Notes: generated by a model not told the origin, from the sequence alone. Positions 53,789-64,000 are shown, counted from the stretch's first letter. The stretch is 64,000 nt of DNA from Catalinimonas alkaloidigena (GCF_029504655.1 NZ_JAQFIL010000001.1:563001-627000), one strand, 5' to 3'. Numbers and translations are program-made.

Positions 53789-53796
53789 TATTTTTG
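53789..53796 (+). promoter_or_regulatory. -7 element of the nqr operon
   Basis: TATTTTTG matches the Bacteroidota -7 consensus. It is 51 bp before nqrA and the first such site after ispH. The -33 element is weak. Confidence 0.5.
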
Positions 53797-53846
53797 CAGC
53801 GTTTTTCCAATGGAAACGATCATATAAACCTTATTTGCAACGGTAA

Positions 53847-55214
53847 ATGTCTCAGCACATCAAACTTAAAAAAGGATTTAACATAAATCTTGCAGGTAAA
53901 CCTCAACAAGTAGTTGCCGAAGCTGACAGATCAGAAACTTTCTCTGTAAAACCTACTGACTTTATCGGTATCATTCGTCCCAAAGTTACTGTACGGGAAG
54001 GAGATGTCGTCAAGGCTGGTACACCGGTTTTATTTGACAAGAAAATGAACCAGGTCATGTACTGCGCTCCGGTAAGTGGAGAGGTTGTAGAAATAGTAAG
54101 AGGAGAGAAGCGAAAGCTGCTTGAAATTAAAATTTTGGCTGACAAGCAAATTGAATACGAACAGTTTAAGGAGCATTCAGCATCAGAATTGTCAGGCATT
54201 AGTAGAGAGCAGGCTCAGGAAACTATGCTTAAAGGAGGCGTTTGGCCACAGCTTATCCAACGTCCCTATGGTATTGTCGCCAATCCTGAAGATACCCCCA
54301 AGGCTATTTTTATTTCTACCTTTGATACTCATCCTCTGGCCCCTGACTATGATGTTCTACTGAAGAATCAGGCAAGCTTTTTTGAAGCGGGCATTGAAAT
54401 CCTCAAGAAATTTACAAGCGGAAAAGTAAACCTGGGTGTAAATGCCGACGCAGAGGTTTCTCCTATATTCTCCAACGTAAAAGGCGTTCAGGTCAACAAG
54501 TTTTCAGGACCTCACCCTGCCGGTAATGTAGGAGTACATATTCACCACACAGACCCTATTGGTAAAGGTGATTTGGTATGGACTATTGATCCATATGGCG
54601 TAGTACAAATAGGTAAAATGTTTTTGAATGGAGTATTTGATGCTTCCAAGACTATTGCCCTTACCGGCTCTGAAGTGAAGGAACCTAAGTACTACCAGAC
54701 TTATATAGGCGCTTGCATAGATAAACTCGTGGAAGGTAATATCAAGCAGGAGCATGTGCGCTATATCTCTGGAAATGTGCTTACCGGGGAAAAAATCAGT
54801 AAACAAGGATACCTTGGATTTTACCATCATCAACTGACAGTAATTCCTGAAGGAGACCAATACGAATTTCTAGGATGGTTAAAGCCTACGACCAGTAAGT
54901 TAAGCTTTCACAGGGCGTTAGGTTTACTGTCTTTTCTCAATCCCAAGAAAGAATTTGTGTTAACCACCAATACACTGGGCGAGGAGAGAGCCTTTGTGCA
55001 AACCGGGATATTTGAGAAAGTAACTCCTATGGATATCCTGCCGGAATACTTGATCAAAGCAATCATGGCGGAAGATTATGACGATATGGAAGCACTTGGG
55101 ATATTTGAAGTCATTGAAGAAGACCTTGCCCTATGCGAATTTATAGATGTATCCAAACATGAAATTCAGGCCATACTACGCGAAGGTATTAACCTGATTA
55201 AAGCTACTACATAA
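53847..55214 (+). CDS. nqrA: Na+-translocating NADH:quinone reductase subunit A
   Basis: The 455-residue peripheral subunit of the Na+-NQR complex is recognised by its start (KLKKGFNINLAGKPQQ), the G-V-W-P-Q-L-I-Q-R-P-Y-G and F-I-S-T-F-D-T-H-P-L-A-P-D motifs and its length. It takes part in quinone binding on the cytoplasmic side. It is the first of five nqr genes (spacing to nqrB 17 bp). Confidence 0.96.
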   Translation: MSQHIKLKKGFNINLAGKPQQVVAEADRSETFSVKPTDFIGIIRPKVTVREGDVVKAGTPVLFDKKMNQVMYCAPVSGEVVEIVRGEKRKLLEIKILADKQIEYEQFKEHSASELSGISREQAQETMLKGGVWPQLIQRPYGIVANPEDTPKAIFISTFDTHPLAPDYDVLLKNQASFFEAGIEILKKFTSGKVNLGVNADAEVSPIFSNVKGVQVNKFSGPHPAGNVGVHIHHTDPIGKGDLVWTIDPYGVVQIGKMFLNGVFDASKTIALTGSEVKEPKYYQTYIGACIDKLVEGNIKQEHVRYISGNVLTGEKISKQGYLGFYHHQLTVIPEGDQYEFLGWLKPTTSKLSFHRALGLLSFLNPKKEFVLTTNTLGEERAFVQTGIFEKVTPMDILPEYLIKAIMAEDYDDMEALGIFEVIEEDLALCEFIDVSKHEIQAILREGINLIKATT

Positions 55215-55231
55215 ATATTGTAAAGGTATAT

Positions 55232-56425
55232 ATGAAAGCGATTAGAGATATATTAGACAAGCAGAAGCCACTATTTGAAAAAGGTGGTAAGTTTGAGAAG
55301 TATTATTACCTCTTTGAGGCTAATGAGACCTTCTTATTTGTACCCAATGAAACTACTGGAATTAAAGGTGCTCAGGTGCGCGATGCGATCAATCTGAAGC
55401 GCTTAATGATTACCGTAGTAGTAGCGATGATTCCATGCCTGTTGTTCGGCATATATAATGTAGGACATACACATTTTCTGGCTACCGGCCAGTTGGCTAC
55501 CTTCGGCGAAAAAGTTCTGCTAGGTGCTACCGTGGTATTGCCGGTTGTACTTACTGCCTATGTAGCCGGAGGCTTGGTAGAAGTGGTATTCTCTCTTATC
55601 CGCCGCCATCCGATCAACGAAGGCTTTTTGGTAACAGGAATGTTAATTCCATTGATTTTGCCACCTACTATTCCATTGTGGCAGGTAGCATTAGCATCTG
55701 TCTTTGCCGTGGTGATTGCCAAAGAAGTATTTGGAGGGACGGGCATGAATGTACTGAACGTTGCCATGACAGCCCGTGCTTTCTTGTATTTTGCTTACCC
55801 TTCGGATATGTCGGGAGATGTGTGGTACTATTTAGGTGACCAGCAATATGCTGACGGTTTTACCGGAGCTACCGCATTGGGACTGGCTGCAGAGACTATA
55901 CTTGTTGACGGAACACAGGAAGTTACTTCTACATTGGCTACCACTAATGATGGTCTTTTTTCTTTCTGGAATATGTTTATAGGCTTTATTCCGGGATCAA
56001 TTGGGGAAACCTCTACGTTGATGGCATTGGTTGGAGCCATTATTCTTATCGCTACTGGAGTGGGTAGCTGGAAAATTATTTTAAGTGTATTTGGTGGTGC
56101 CTTAGGCTTGGGATATTTACTGACTGCTTTTGGTGCTAACGAATTTATGATGATGCCTGCTCATTACCACTGGGTAATGGGTGGTTTAGCTTTTGGTGCG
56201 GTATTTATGGCGACTGATCCTGTATCTGCTGCACATACAGAATCCGGAAAATGGGTTTACGGTGCACTAATCGGAATTATTACAGTAATCATAAGAGTAT
56301 TAAATCCTGCTTATCCGGAAGGAATCATGTTGGCAGTACTCTTCATGAATGTATTTGCACCGCTTATTGACCATGTAGTTGTTCAATCAAACAAAAAAAG
56401 AAGATTACAACGTGCGACAGTCTAA
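55232..56425 (+). CDS. nqrB: Na+-NQR subunit B
   Basis: The 397-residue membrane subunit carries the covalent-FMN site in the F-T-G-A-T-A-L motif, where the threonine binds FMN, and the family's about ten helices. It forms part of the Na+ path and holds riboflavin. It overlaps nqrC by 14 bp. Confidence 0.96.
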   Translation: MKAIRDILDKQKPLFEKGGKFEKYYYLFEANETFLFVPNETTGIKGAQVRDAINLKRLMITVVVAMIPCLLFGIYNVGHTHFLATGQLATFGEKVLLGATVVLPVVLTAYVAGGLVEVVFSLIRRHPINEGFLVTGMLIPLILPPTIPLWQVALASVFAVVIAKEVFGGTGMNVLNVAMTARAFLYFAYPSDMSGDVWYYLGDQQYADGFTGATALGLAAETILVDGTQEVTSTLATTNDGLFSFWNMFIGFIPGSIGETSTLMALVGAIILIATGVGSWKIILSVFGGALGLGYLLTAFGANEFMMMPAHYHWVMGGLAFGAVFMATDPVSAAHTESGKWVYGALIGIITVIIRVLNPAYPEGIMLAVLFMNVFAPLIDHVVVQSNKKRRLQRATV

Positions 56426-57185
56426 CACTTATATTATCGTATTCTCCGCTGTATTGACCATCATACTTGGCGGATTGATTTCACTTGCGTCTGTAGGGCT
56501 TAAGCCTATGCAGGATATGCAAGTCGCTTTGGATACGCAGAAGAAGATCTTAGGTGCAGTAATGGACCTGCAGCCTACAGATGATATTCCTGCTATTTAT
56601 AACGAAAGAGTTGAGACACTGGTGGTAAACGCTAGTGGAGAAGAAGTTCAGGAAGTAGACGGAGAGCCTGTAATAGCTGAAAAAGTGAACATTGCCTCTC
56701 AGTATGATAAGGCTCCTGAAGACCGACTTTATCCAGTTTACAAATACAAGGGAGAGGATGGAGAAGTAAGTTCTTATGTATTGCCTGTCTATGGTAGCGG
56801 TCTCTGGGATGATATCTGGGGATATGTTGCGCTGGAAAGCGACCTCGAAACCATCAGAGGAGTGGTATTTGATCATGCCGGTGAAACCCCTGGTCTGGGA
56901 GCGAGAATCACTACAGTAGAAGTACAGGAACGCTTCGCAGGTAAGAAGATTTATGATGACATAGGAGAACTTGTAGCAGTGCGTATGATGAAAGGGGAGA
57001 CCGGAGATCCTAGCGCCTACAATGCTAATCAGGTGGATGGTATGTCAGGTGCAACGATTACTGCTGTAGGTGTTAATGATATGTTGTCTAATTATCTTAC
57101 TTATTATCAACCTTACCTGGAAAGGGCTGCAAAAGCGAATGATGTTGAAAAGCCTGATTCAGAAGAGCAGTATACTGATGTATAA
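56412..57185 (+). CDS. nqrC: Na+-NQR subunit C
   Basis: The 257-residue subunit has one membrane helix (TYIIVFSAVLTIILGGLISL) and a periplasmic FMN-binding domain with the flavin threonine in D-G-M-S-G-A-T-I-T. The start is GTG 56412 (V/M-R-Q-S-N-T-Y), inside the 3' end of nqrB; a longer frame to 56379 would run further into nqrB and does not resemble the family. Confidence 0.94.
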   Translation: MRQSNTYIIVFSAVLTIILGGLISLASVGLKPMQDMQVALDTQKKILGAVMDLQPTDDIPAIYNERVETLVVNASGEEVQEVDGEPVIAEKVNIASQYDKAPEDRLYPVYKYKGEDGEVSSYVLPVYGSGLWDDIWGYVALESDLETIRGVVFDHAGETPGLGARITTVEVQERFAGKKIYDDIGELVAVRMMKGETGDPSAYNANQVDGMSGATITAVGVNDMLSNYLTYYQPYLERAAKANDVEKPDSEEQYTDV

Positions 57186-57215
57186 AAACTTTTTTATTAA
57201 AAAGCAGATATTATT

Positions 57216-57887
57216 ATGAGCACAGAAGTAGCTGATAAACCAGTAAAAGAAAAAGAGAAATCGGAAGCTTTATTGTCAAAAAGGAGACGGAGGTTTGTAT
57301 CCGACCCTCTCAATGACGATAATCCTATTACCGTCCAGGTTTTAGGAATCTGCTCTGCCCTTGCGGTAACTACCCAGCTGAGCCCTACCCTGATCATGGC
57401 GGTCTCAGTGGTTTTCGTAATTGTTTTTTCTAATCTGATTATTTCTCTGATTAGAAATTTGGTCCCCGGTAGAGTTAGAATTATTGTGCAACTAGCCGTC
57501 ATTGCTACCCTGGTAACATTAGTAGACCAGGTGCTGAAAGCTTATTTCTACGATGCATGGAAAGTGTTGTCAGTATTTGTAGGTCTGATCATTACCAACT
57601 GTATAGTAATGGGTAGGCTGGAAGCCTTTGCCATGGGTAATAAACCTTACGATTCTGTGCTGGACGGTCTTGGCAGTGGCTTTGGATATGCGTGGGTGAT
57701 TTTGGCTGTGGCCTTTTTCAGAGAGCTTCTTGGATCAGCATCTATTTTTGGCTTTAAAGTTTTTGAAGCTATTGGCATTGAAAACTTCCCTACTAATGGA
57801 CTAATGGTATCTCCAGTGGGAGCCTTTATGATCCTCGGAATTATTATTTGGGTACAGCGTAGCTTAACTGGATACGTAGAAAGATAA
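57216..57887 (+). CDS. nqrD: Na+-NQR subunit D
   Basis: The 223-residue subunit has six helices. The cysteines for the intramembrane Fe-S centre shared with NqrE are in [13 protein letters not shown] and [17 protein letters not shown] charged N-terminal tail of about 35 residues (K-E-K-E-K-S-E-A) is a little longer than usual. Confidence 0.95.
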   Translation: MSTEVADKPVKEKEKSEALLSKRRRRFVSDPLNDDNPITVQVLGICSALAVTTQLSPTLIMAVSVVFVIVFSNLIISLIRNLVPGRVRIIVQLAVIATLVTLVDQVLKAYFYDAWKVLSVFVGLIITNCIVMGRLEAFAMGNKPYDSVLDGLGSGFGYAWVILAVAFFRELLGSASIFGFKVFEAIGIENFPTNGLMVSPVGAFMILGIIIWVQRSLTGYVER

Positions 57888-57906
57888 GCGATCAATAACA
57901 TTTACT

Positions 57907-58518
57907 ATGGATTTAATAAATTTAGGAATTAAGGCAATTTTTATTGAGAACATGGTACTCGCCTATTTCTTAGGTATGTGTTCTTATCTGGCAGTATCCA
58001 AGAAGGTGTCTACCGCTGTTGGTCTGGGGTCCGCCGTTGTTTTCGTACTTACGATTACTGTACCGATTAACTGGGTACTGCAAGAGCTTGTGTTAAAGGA
58101 AGGTGCACTAACATGGGCAGGCGATCAGTTTGCAACCATTGACCTGAGCTTTTTACGCTTTATCATGTTTATTGCGGTAATTGCAGCAATGGTACAATTG
58201 GTTGAAATGGTAATTGAAAAAGTTTCTCCTGCGCTGTATGGTACGCTGGGAATTTTCTTACCGCTGATTGCTGTAAACTGTGCGATATTAGGGTCTTCAC
58301 TTTTTATGGTCCAGAGAGATTATACTATTGGTGAAGCCGCAGTATTTGGTTTTGGATCTGGTACGGGATTTCTGCTGGCGATTGTAGCCCTGGCCGCAAT
58401 CCGTGAACGTTTGAAATATTCCAACGTTCCCGATGGACTCAAAGGACTGGGAATTACGATGTTGATTACTGGACTTATGGGTATTGCTTTTTTATCTTTT
58501 GTGGGAATCTCTATCTAA
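57907..58518 (+). CDS. nqrE: Na+-NQR subunit E
   Basis: The 203-residue six-helix subunit is homologous to NqrD and has matching cysteines in [14 protein letters not shown] and A-V-N-C-A-I-L-G. A strong terminator follows at 58550-58584 with no nqrF gene, although NqrF, which oxidises NADH, is normally next. nqrF must be elsewhere in the genome or the complex would lack its electron input. Confidence 0.95.
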   Translation: MDLINLGIKAIFIENMVLAYFLGMCSYLAVSKKVSTAVGLGSAVVFVLTITVPINWVLQELVLKEGALTWAGDQFATIDLSFLRFIMFIAVIAAMVQLVEMVIEKVSPALYGTLGIFLPLIAVNCAILGSSLFMVQRDYTIGEAAVFGFGSGTGFLLAIVALAAIRERLKYSNVPDGLKGLGITMLITGLMGIAFLSFVGISI

Positions 58519-58549
58519 AACAACACAAGCAATATTGACATTTGTAAAG

Positions 58550-58584
58550 GGTTTTACATTATCAATGTAAAGCCTTTTTTTTTT
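58550..58584 (+). terminator. Rho-independent terminator of the nqr operon
   Basis: GGTTTTACATT (58550-58560) pairs with AATGTAAAGCC (58564-58574), 11 bp with one G-T pair, followed by ten T. Confidence 0.9.
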
Positions 58585-58599
58585 AACTTAGTGTATCCT

Positions 58600-59193
58600 A
58601 TGAACCGCTTCGTTTCTTATTTTTTTCGTGGTCTTCTCTTTGTAGTGCCTGTTGCACTCACTATGTATATCATTATTCTAGCCATTAGCTGGCTGGATAG
58701 CTTGATTCCTTTTGCAGTTCCGGGTTTAGGAATGCTTACCATTTTAGTATTCATCACACTCATAGGATACCTGGCATCTACTCTACTGGCCGGCCCGATA
58801 TTTAAGCTTCTGGAAGAATTACTGGTTAAGGTTCCGCTAATCAATATAATCTATTCGTCGTTAAAAGATTTGATATCCGCTTTTGTGGGAGATAAAAAGA
58901 AATTTAACCAGCCGGTGCTGGTCACACTTAACCCTGAATTTGTTATCCAGAAACCTGGTTTTATTACTCAGAAAGATTTGTCACAACTGGGTTTGGTAGA
59001 TCAGGTAGCAGTATATCTGCCACATTCATATAACTTTTCAGGTAATTTATACATCGTCCCTGCCAAATTTGTGGTGCCCATCAAAGCAGCATCCAGTGCG
59101 GATATCATGAAGTTCATTGTATCCGGAGGTGTATCGGGCTTACAAGAAGTTGAAAACCAGACTGATGAAGGAGATAGGCCGGGCTTGCACTGA
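58600..59193 (+). CDS. DUF502 membrane protein
   Basis: The 197-residue protein has two N-terminal helices (FRGLLFVVPVALTMYIIILA and LGMLTILVFITLIGYLASTL) and the DUF502 signature (P-L-I-N-I-I-Y-S-S-L-K-D-L). The family is found in many bacteria and its role is unknown. ATG 58600 is preferred over GTG 58591. Confidence 0.88.
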   Translation: MNRFVSYFFRGLLFVVPVALTMYIIILAISWLDSLIPFAVPGLGMLTILVFITLIGYLASTLLAGPIFKLLEELLVKVPLINIIYSSLKDLISAFVGDKKKFNQPVLVTLNPEFVIQKPGFITQKDLSQLGLVDQVAVYLPHSYNFSGNLYIVPAKFVVPIKAASSADIMKFIVSGGVSGLQEVENQTDEGDRPGLH

Positions 59194-59218
59194 TCTTAAA
59201 GGAATACTGAACAAGTGG

Positions 59219-59249
59219 TTTAGGTTATAGGGATTTTATTATATTTTTG
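59219..59249 (+). promoter_or_regulatory. Promoter of guaA
   Basis: TTTA (59219-59222), a 19-bp spacer and TATTTTTG (59242-59249) fit the Bacteroidota -33/-7 pattern. The start site would be near 59255, so the guaA mRNA may be leaderless or start translation at ATG 59263. Confidence 0.6.
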
Positions 59250-59253
59250 CCCC

Positions 59254-60792
59254 ATGTCAGAAATGATTCTAATTATCGATTTTGGTTCTCAATATACGCA
59301 GCTTATTGCGCGTAGGGTAAGAGAACTGAATGTGTATTGTGAGATACACCCGTTCAACCACCTTCCAGAGCCGGATAGCCTGGAAGGAAACGTAAAAGGA
59401 GTAATACTTTCAGGTAGCCCGTGCTCAGTGAAAGACGAGGAAGCACCTCATATTGACTTGCAGGATTATCTGGGCAAGCTTCCGGTACTAGGTATATGCT
59501 ATGGAGCTCAATTAATGGCTGAAAAATACGGGGGAGAGATAGTCCCTTCTCGCATCAGAGAGTATGGCAGAGCCAAACTGAGCAAAATAGATACCCACAA
59601 AGACCTGCTCAAGGAGCTAACTCAGGATACACAGGTATGGATGTCACATGGGGATACGATTAACAGTGTACCTGATTCTTTTGAAGTGATAGCAAAGACC
59701 CCTACAGTGGCAGTCGCTGCTTTCAAAATTAAAGACCAGGAGACATATGGTATACAGTTTCACCCTGAAGTAACACATTCGCTGGAAGGTAAAACAGTAC
59801 TCAGAAATTTTGTGGTGCATATTTGTAAGTGCGCTCAGGACTGGACTCCTGATATTTTTGTGGAGGCTACGATTGCTTCATTACAGGAAACTTTAGGAAA
59901 TGATAAAGTAGTATTAGGGCTCTCAGGAGGGGTAGACTCTTCAGTGGCTGCTACTTTGCTACACAGGGCAATAGGTAAAAACCTGCACTGTATTTTTGTA
60001 GATAACGGACTTCTCCGTAAAAATGAATTTGAGGATGTGCTGACGTCATATAAAGACCTGGGGCTCAACGTAAAAGGAGTAGATGCCCATGAAGAGTTTT
60101 ATACGGCATTGGCCGGCATTTCTGATCCTGAAGAAAAAAGAAAAGCTATCGGCAGAGTATTTATTGAAATATTTGATGCTGAAGCACACAAGATCAAAGA
60201 TGTAAAATGGCTGGGTCAAGGTACCATTTACCCAGATGTAATTGAATCAGTATCAGTCAAAGGGCCTTCAGCCACAATTAAGTCACACCATAATGTAGGA
60301 GGTCTGCCCGAAAAGATGCATCTCAAAGTGGTTGAGCCACTCAAAACACTTTTTAAAGATGAAGTAAGGGAAGTGGGTAAGACATTGGAAATCCCGCGAA
60401 ACATTCTGCAAAGACATCCTTTCCCCGGGCCGGGACTGGCTATCCGGATTTTGGGTGATATCACTGCTGAAAGGGTAAGAATATTGCAGGAGGTAGATCA
60501 TATCTTCATTAGTAAGCTCAAACAGGAAAAGCTCTATGACCAGGTCTGGCAGGCAGGAGTCATTCTTTTACCTATTCAATCCGTAGGAGTAATGGGTGAC
60601 GAAAGAACATATGAGGGTGTTGTGAGTTTAAGAGCAGTAAGCAGTGTGGATGGTATGACCGCCGACTGGAGTCATTTACCTTATGAATTTTTAAGTGATG
60701 TGTCCAATGAGATTATTAACAATGTAAAAGGAGTAAACAGAGTGGTTTATGATATCAGCTCTAAACCTCCGGCTACCATTGAATGGGAATAG
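59254..60792 (+). CDS. guaA: GMP synthase (glutamine-hydrolysing)
   Basis: GuaA (512 aa) aminates XMP to GMP. The class I glutaminase part has G-I-C-Y-G-A-Q (nucleophile Cys) and Q-F-H-P-E-V. The ATP-pyrophosphatase part has [12 protein letters not shown], and the C-terminal dimer domain ends [12 protein letters not shown] 59263 ([10 protein letters not shown]) is an alternative start given the promoter position. The next gene begins 22 bp downstream. Confidence 0.96.
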   Translation: MSEMILIIDFGSQYTQLIARRVRELNVYCEIHPFNHLPEPDSLEGNVKGVILSGSPCSVKDEEAPHIDLQDYLGKLPVLGICYGAQLMAEKYGGEIVPSRIREYGRAKLSKIDTHKDLLKELTQDTQVWMSHGDTINSVPDSFEVIAKTPTVAVAAFKIKDQETYGIQFHPEVTHSLEGKTVLRNFVVHICKCAQDWTPDIFVEATIASLQETLGNDKVVLGLSGGVDSSVAATLLHRAIGKNLHCIFVDNGLLRKNEFEDVLTSYKDLGLNVKGVDAHEEFYTALAGISDPEEKRKAIGRVFIEIFDAEAHKIKDVKWLGQGTIYPDVIESVSVKGPSATIKSHHNVGGLPEKMHLKVVEPLKTLFKDEVREVGKTLEIPRNILQRHPFPGPGLAIRILGDITAERVRILQEVDHIFISKLKQEKLYDQVWQAGVILLPIQSVGVMGDERTYEGVVSLRAVSSVDGMTADWSHLPYEFLSDVSNEIINNVKGVNRVVYDISSKPPATIEWE

Positions 60793-60814
60793 TTATTTAC
60801 GTATATTCTTTTAT

Positions 60815-62524
60815 ATGAAAAGTATGATGATCAGATGTATTTGCATTTTTTGCTTGTTGTCTTTTACAGTACAAGCGCAAACGAATCAGGGAAGTGCCTC
60901 ATTAAAAGGGCGCTATGAACAGGGCAAAAGATTATACGAACAAGCGCAATATTCACAAGCCATTGAAGTATTCCGTACGCTAAGCAGGCAAGAACAAAGT
61001 AATCCCTATGTAGAATATGCCAACTATTATTTTGGGCTTTCTGCACTTAAAGCCGGTCAATACGATCTGGCAAAGAATATGTTCTTACAGGTGATTAGTA
61101 AATTTCCAAAATGGGATAAACTGGGAGAAGTAGATTATTGGCTGGCCGTTACCTATTTTAAAATGGGAGATTATGTTCAGGCAATGGGCTTAGTAAATGA
61201 AATTAATAACAGTCAGCTCAGTGCCTCTCTTAAAGAAGATGTAGCTTTTGCGAAAGAATATTTTTTAGGACAAGCTACTTCTGAAGAGTTAGATGTATTG
61301 CTCAGACAGCATCCCAAAGATAAAATGCTTGCCGAACAATTGGTAAAAAATATGTCCAGCAGACTCTACGATGCTGAGGGGCAGAGAGTGATAGATTCAC
61401 TTGTAAATGCATTTGACATTGATCTGGCCAGCCTTGGTACGGTAAGTAAAGAAGCTTCAGTAAAGAAAAACAGCTATCAGATCGCAGTGCTTTTACCTTT
61501 TTTATACGGCAACCTAAAGCCTGAAGCCAGGCAACAGGGAAATCAATTTGTACTTGATCTGTACAAAGGTATTAAGATAGCGAGTGAAGAATTACAACAG
61601 AATGGGTTCAACATAAATATCCATGCCTACGATACAGAAAGGAGCGGTGATAAAACCAAGAGTCTGTTGAGCAGGCCTGAAATGGAGCAGATGGATGTGT
61701 TTATTGGTCCCTTATATGCTGGACCTATCCAGGAGGTTACGCAGTATACCAAGGAGAACCAAAAGTATATGTTCAACCCATTGTCCAGCAACCCTGCGGT
61801 TATCGGAGAAAACCCGTTTTCTTATCTGATGCTTCCCAGCTTGATTACACAAGGGCGAAGAGCGGCACAGTTTGCCATTGACTCTCTGGATAAAAATCAT
61901 GCGGTGGTCATTACCAGTACTTCTGTTCAGGATTCTCTTAGAGTATCAAGTTTCGTAGAAGCCTTTGAAAAGGCAGGTCGTGAAACCACTGTTTTGGAAG
62001 AAGAAAATTTCAATAGAGAACGTATTGAAGAGCTGGTAGAAATGCTGGACGAACTGGGAGAAGATAATATGATTTATGTAGCTACTGATAAGGAACTGAT
62101 CATCAGCAATACCGTCAGTGCTGTAGTGATGGCAGAAAATAACATCCCGGTGATCGGTAATGAAGATTGGCTAGGCATCAGCTCCATTTCATACGATCAG
62201 CTGGAAGGGTTTGAGGAGTACCTGATTGCTCCGGGCTATATCAACCCGGAAAATGAGAACTTCAAAGCTTTTAAAGAGCAGTACCGTAAAAAGTACTATG
62301 ACATACCCAATAAATATGCTTATGCCGGCTATGATCTGCTTATGTACATAGGAAATATGCTGGACAAGTATGGCGTTTATTTCCAGGAGTTCTATACACA
62401 GAAAGATAAAATCAACAGTCTTCTATATTCTGGCTATGATTACTTCAATGCCAACGATAATCAATTGGTGCCTATTGTCAAATATGAAGAAGCTGAACTC
62501 AAAGAGGTAGATGTGCGTCCTTAA
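60815..62524 (+). CDS. TPR protein with periplasmic-binding (LIVBP-like) domain
   Basis: The 569-residue protein has a signal peptide (IRCICIFCLLSFTVQAQT), TPR-type helices (about residues 28-170; YEQAQYSQAIEVFRTLSRQE) and a class I periplasmic-binding fold from about residue 220 (Y-Q-I-A-V-L-L-P-F, MDVFIGPLYAGPIQEVTQYT). The build is like that of LpoA-type proteins and ABC substrate-binding proteins, but no transporter lies nearby. It may be a periplasmic regulator of cell-wall enzymes (inference). ATG 60815 is used; the frame upstream belongs to guaA. It lies 49 bp before hemL. Confidence 0.85.
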   Translation: MKSMMIRCICIFCLLSFTVQAQTNQGSASLKGRYEQGKRLYEQAQYSQAIEVFRTLSRQEQSNPYVEYANYYFGLSALKAGQYDLAKNMFLQVISKFPKWDKLGEVDYWLAVTYFKMGDYVQAMGLVNEINNSQLSASLKEDVAFAKEYFLGQATSEELDVLLRQHPKDKMLAEQLVKNMSSRLYDAEGQRVIDSLVNAFDIDLASLGTVSKEASVKKNSYQIAVLLPFLYGNLKPEARQQGNQFVLDLYKGIKIASEELQQNGFNINIHAYDTERSGDKTKSLLSRPEMEQMDVFIGPLYAGPIQEVTQYTKENQKYMFNPLSSNPAVIGENPFSYLMLPSLITQGRRAAQFAIDSLDKNHAVVITSTSVQDSLRVSSFVEAFEKAGRETTVLEEENFNRERIEELVEMLDELGEDNMIYVATDKELIISNTVSAVVMAENNIPVIGNEDWLGISSISYDQLEGFEEYLIAPGYINPENENFKAFKEQYRKKYYDIPNKYAYAGYDLLMYIGNMLDKYGVYFQEFYTQKDKINSLLYSGYDYFNANDNQLVPIVKYEEAELKEVDVRP

Positions 62525-62573
62525 TAAGGAGCCCGAAAACCAAATTTATTAAATCAAACTCGAGAACTCATTC

Positions 62574-63872
62574 ATGCATAGCATTGACAGAAGTCGTTCA
62601 TTATTTGCAAAAGCCCAAGAATTTATACCCGGAGGAGTAAACTCTCCTGTTAGAGCTTTCAAAGCCGTAGGCGGAGACCCACTCTTCATTAAATCTGCTA
62701 AGGGAGCCTACATCTATGATGAGGATGACAATCAATATATAGAGCTGATCAATTCCTGGGGCCCCATGATTTTGGGTCATGGGAATGAAATGATAGAGGA
62801 AGCAGTTTCTAAAGCTATTTCTCATTCTCTTTCTTTTGGAGCGCCTACTGCCAAAGAAGTGGAAATTGCCGAGTTGATCGTAAGCATGGTCCCTTCCATT
62901 GAAAAAGTAAGGATGGTGAATTCAGGTACTGAAGCGACCATGTCGGCAGCCCGATTGGCGAGAGGCTATACCGGAAAAGATAAGCTTATCAAGTTCTCAG
63001 GTTGTTATCACGGTCATGGCGATTCTTTCCTCATAGCGGCAGGAAGCGGTGCAATGACGATGGGTGTGCCTAATAGTCCAGGAGTTACTGCAGGTACCGC
63101 GAAAGATACACTACTGGCAAACTTCAATGATATTGAATCAGTAAGAAGTCTGGTAGAAAAAAATAAAAACGAAATTGCTGCCATTATCCTGGAACCTGTA
63201 GCCGGTAATATGGGCTGCATTCTTCCTAAAGATGGTTTTCTTCAGGATTTACGTAAACTCTGTGATCAGGAGGGTATTGTACTGATTTTTGATGAGGTGA
63301 TGACGGGTTTCAGGCTAGCCAAAGGCGGTGGACAGGAAGTATATGGCGTTACTCCCGATATGACTACACTGGGTAAAATCATCGGTGGGGGTATGCCGGT
63401 AGGTGCTTATGGAGGTAAAAAAGAAATCATGGATTTTGTCTCTCCCAGTGGTCCGGTATATCAGGCAGGTACACTCTCAGGAAATCCTATTGCTATGGCA
63501 GCAGGTTATGCTATGCTCAATCATCTCAATGAGAACCCTGCTATCTATCAAGAGCTGGACAAGATAACCAACAAACTGGTAGAAGGCTATCGCCAGAATT
63601 TAGAAAAGCTCGGCCTGAACTATACCCTAACTCATCTGGGGTCTATGTTTTCTTTGTTTTTTACCGAACAGGAAGTATATGATCTGGATTCTGCCAGCAG
63701 TTCAGATACTGAACTTTTTGGAAAGTATTTCCGCAGTATGCTCAATCAGGGCATATACCTGGCTCCTTCTCAGTTTGAGGCCTTATTCGTTTCTCATGCC
63801 ATCAATGATAAGATTGCCGATAGAATTATCCTCGCCAATTACCATGCACTGAAAGAAATTCATGAGTTGTAA
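62574..63872 (+). CDS. hemL: Glutamate-1-semialdehyde 2,1-aminomutase
   Basis: The 432-residue PLP enzyme makes 5-aminolevulinate from glutamate-1-semialdehyde, feeding haem and the corrinoid ring. Diagnostic segments are [26 protein letters not shown], the D-E-V-M-T-G-F motif and the PLP-lysine region [18 protein letters not shown]. Full length. Terminator follows. Confidence 0.96.
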   Translation: MHSIDRSRSLFAKAQEFIPGGVNSPVRAFKAVGGDPLFIKSAKGAYIYDEDDNQYIELINSWGPMILGHGNEMIEEAVSKAISHSLSFGAPTAKEVEIAELIVSMVPSIEKVRMVNSGTEATMSAARLARGYTGKDKLIKFSGCYHGHGDSFLIAAGSGAMTMGVPNSPGVTAGTAKDTLLANFNDIESVRSLVEKNKNEIAAIILEPVAGNMGCILPKDGFLQDLRKLCDQEGIVLIFDEVMTGFRLAKGGGQEVYGVTPDMTTLGKIIGGGMPVGAYGGKKEIMDFVSPSGPVYQAGTLSGNPIAMAAGYAMLNHLNENPAIYQELDKITNKLVEGYRQNLEKLGLNYTLTHLGSMFSLFFTEQEVYDLDSASSSDTELFGKYFRSMLNQGIYLAPSQFEALFVSHAINDKIADRIILANYHALKEIHEL

Positions 63873-63918
63873 GCAAAATTGAGCCACTTTTATATTGGCT
63901 TTATTACTTGTGCAATGT

Positions 63919-63943
63919 CTTAATCTTATTAAGGATTTTTTTT
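63919..63943 (+). terminator. Rho-independent terminator after hemL
   Basis: CTTAAT (63919-63924) and ATTAAG (63928-63933) form a short stem followed by eight T. The stem is weak, but the T run is good. Confidence 0.6.
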
Positions 63944-64000
63944 GCATAAATGTCTCTAGCTTCGCAATGGTGATAATGTTTCTATTTAAAGCGAAGCGAA

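Noticed and set aside
56379..56411. Longer nqrC start
   Set aside because: It runs deeper into nqrB and encodes polar residues not found in NqrC; GTG 56412 begins the conserved R-Q-S-N-T-Y.
1..64000. CRISPR array, toxin-antitoxin pair, phage or defence island
   Set aside because: No regularly spaced direct repeats and no cas, restriction, toxin-antitoxin or phage structural genes were seen; the only clear mobile items are the two IS elements and the 179-bp repeat.

Overview
The window comes from a member of the Bacteroidota, most likely a marine or saline Cytophagales relative (inference). Signs seen in the sequence are a secreted PKD-repeat protein with a type IX secretion C-terminal domain, several promoters of the Bacteroidota form TAnnTTTG, few Shine-Dalgarno sites, a surface B12-capture lipoprotein, a Na+-translocating NQR operon and DUF4199/DUF502 proteins. 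About 55 genes are present, with one tRNA, one riboswitch and two insertion sequences.

Layout. 1-12.9 kb: 3' end of a PKD adhesin-like gene with a decayed copy of its C-terminus behind it, an AsnC regulator, a PyrR-like phosphoribosyltransferase, a cytosolic histidine kinase, a 179-bp palindromic element, a large anchored protein of unknown function, a Rieske/FAD reductase, MeaB and a secreted protein. 13-24 kb: PAP2 phosphatase, riboflavin synthase, a sugar-dehydrogenase-like/HEAT/cytochrome c lipoprotein, then a TetR-controlled RND efflux operon (tetR-tolC-adaptor-pump) with a set of palindromic operators. 24.4-25.8 kb: an IS4-family element with a 9-bp target duplication, inserted just before a second tetR gene. 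26.5-31.9 kb: a TrkA-C membrane protein faces a four-gene block: MarR, a cNMP-domain histidine kinase, a response regulator fused to glutaredoxin-like and thioredoxin-reductase-like domains that lack their redox cysteines, and a bestrophin channel. 32-34.5 kb: pcm, thioesterase, unknown protein, NlpC/P60 peptidase, tRNA-Leu(CAG). 34.7-42.4 kb: a metallophosphoesterase, then a complete cobalamin uptake operon (riboswitch-btuF-btuC-btuD-btuB-btuG-like). 42.5-51.7 kb: oxidoreductases, a broken membrane-protein gene, an IS982-family element, an MFS sugar transporter, an Uup-like ABC-F protein and a DUF4199 protein. 51.9-64 kb: housekeeping genes cmk, ispH, nqrABCDE (no nqrF beside them), DUF502, guaA, a TPR/periplasmic-binding protein and hemL.

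How parts fit together. The B12 operon would supply the cofactor for the methylmalonyl-CoA mutase implied by MeaB. NQR and RND efflux fit a sodium-based membrane energy economy. The least explained module is the kinase/flavoprotein-regulator/bestrophin block at 27.3-31.9 kb. It appears to be a two-component system whose receiver is coupled to a flavoprotein rather than to DNA binding.
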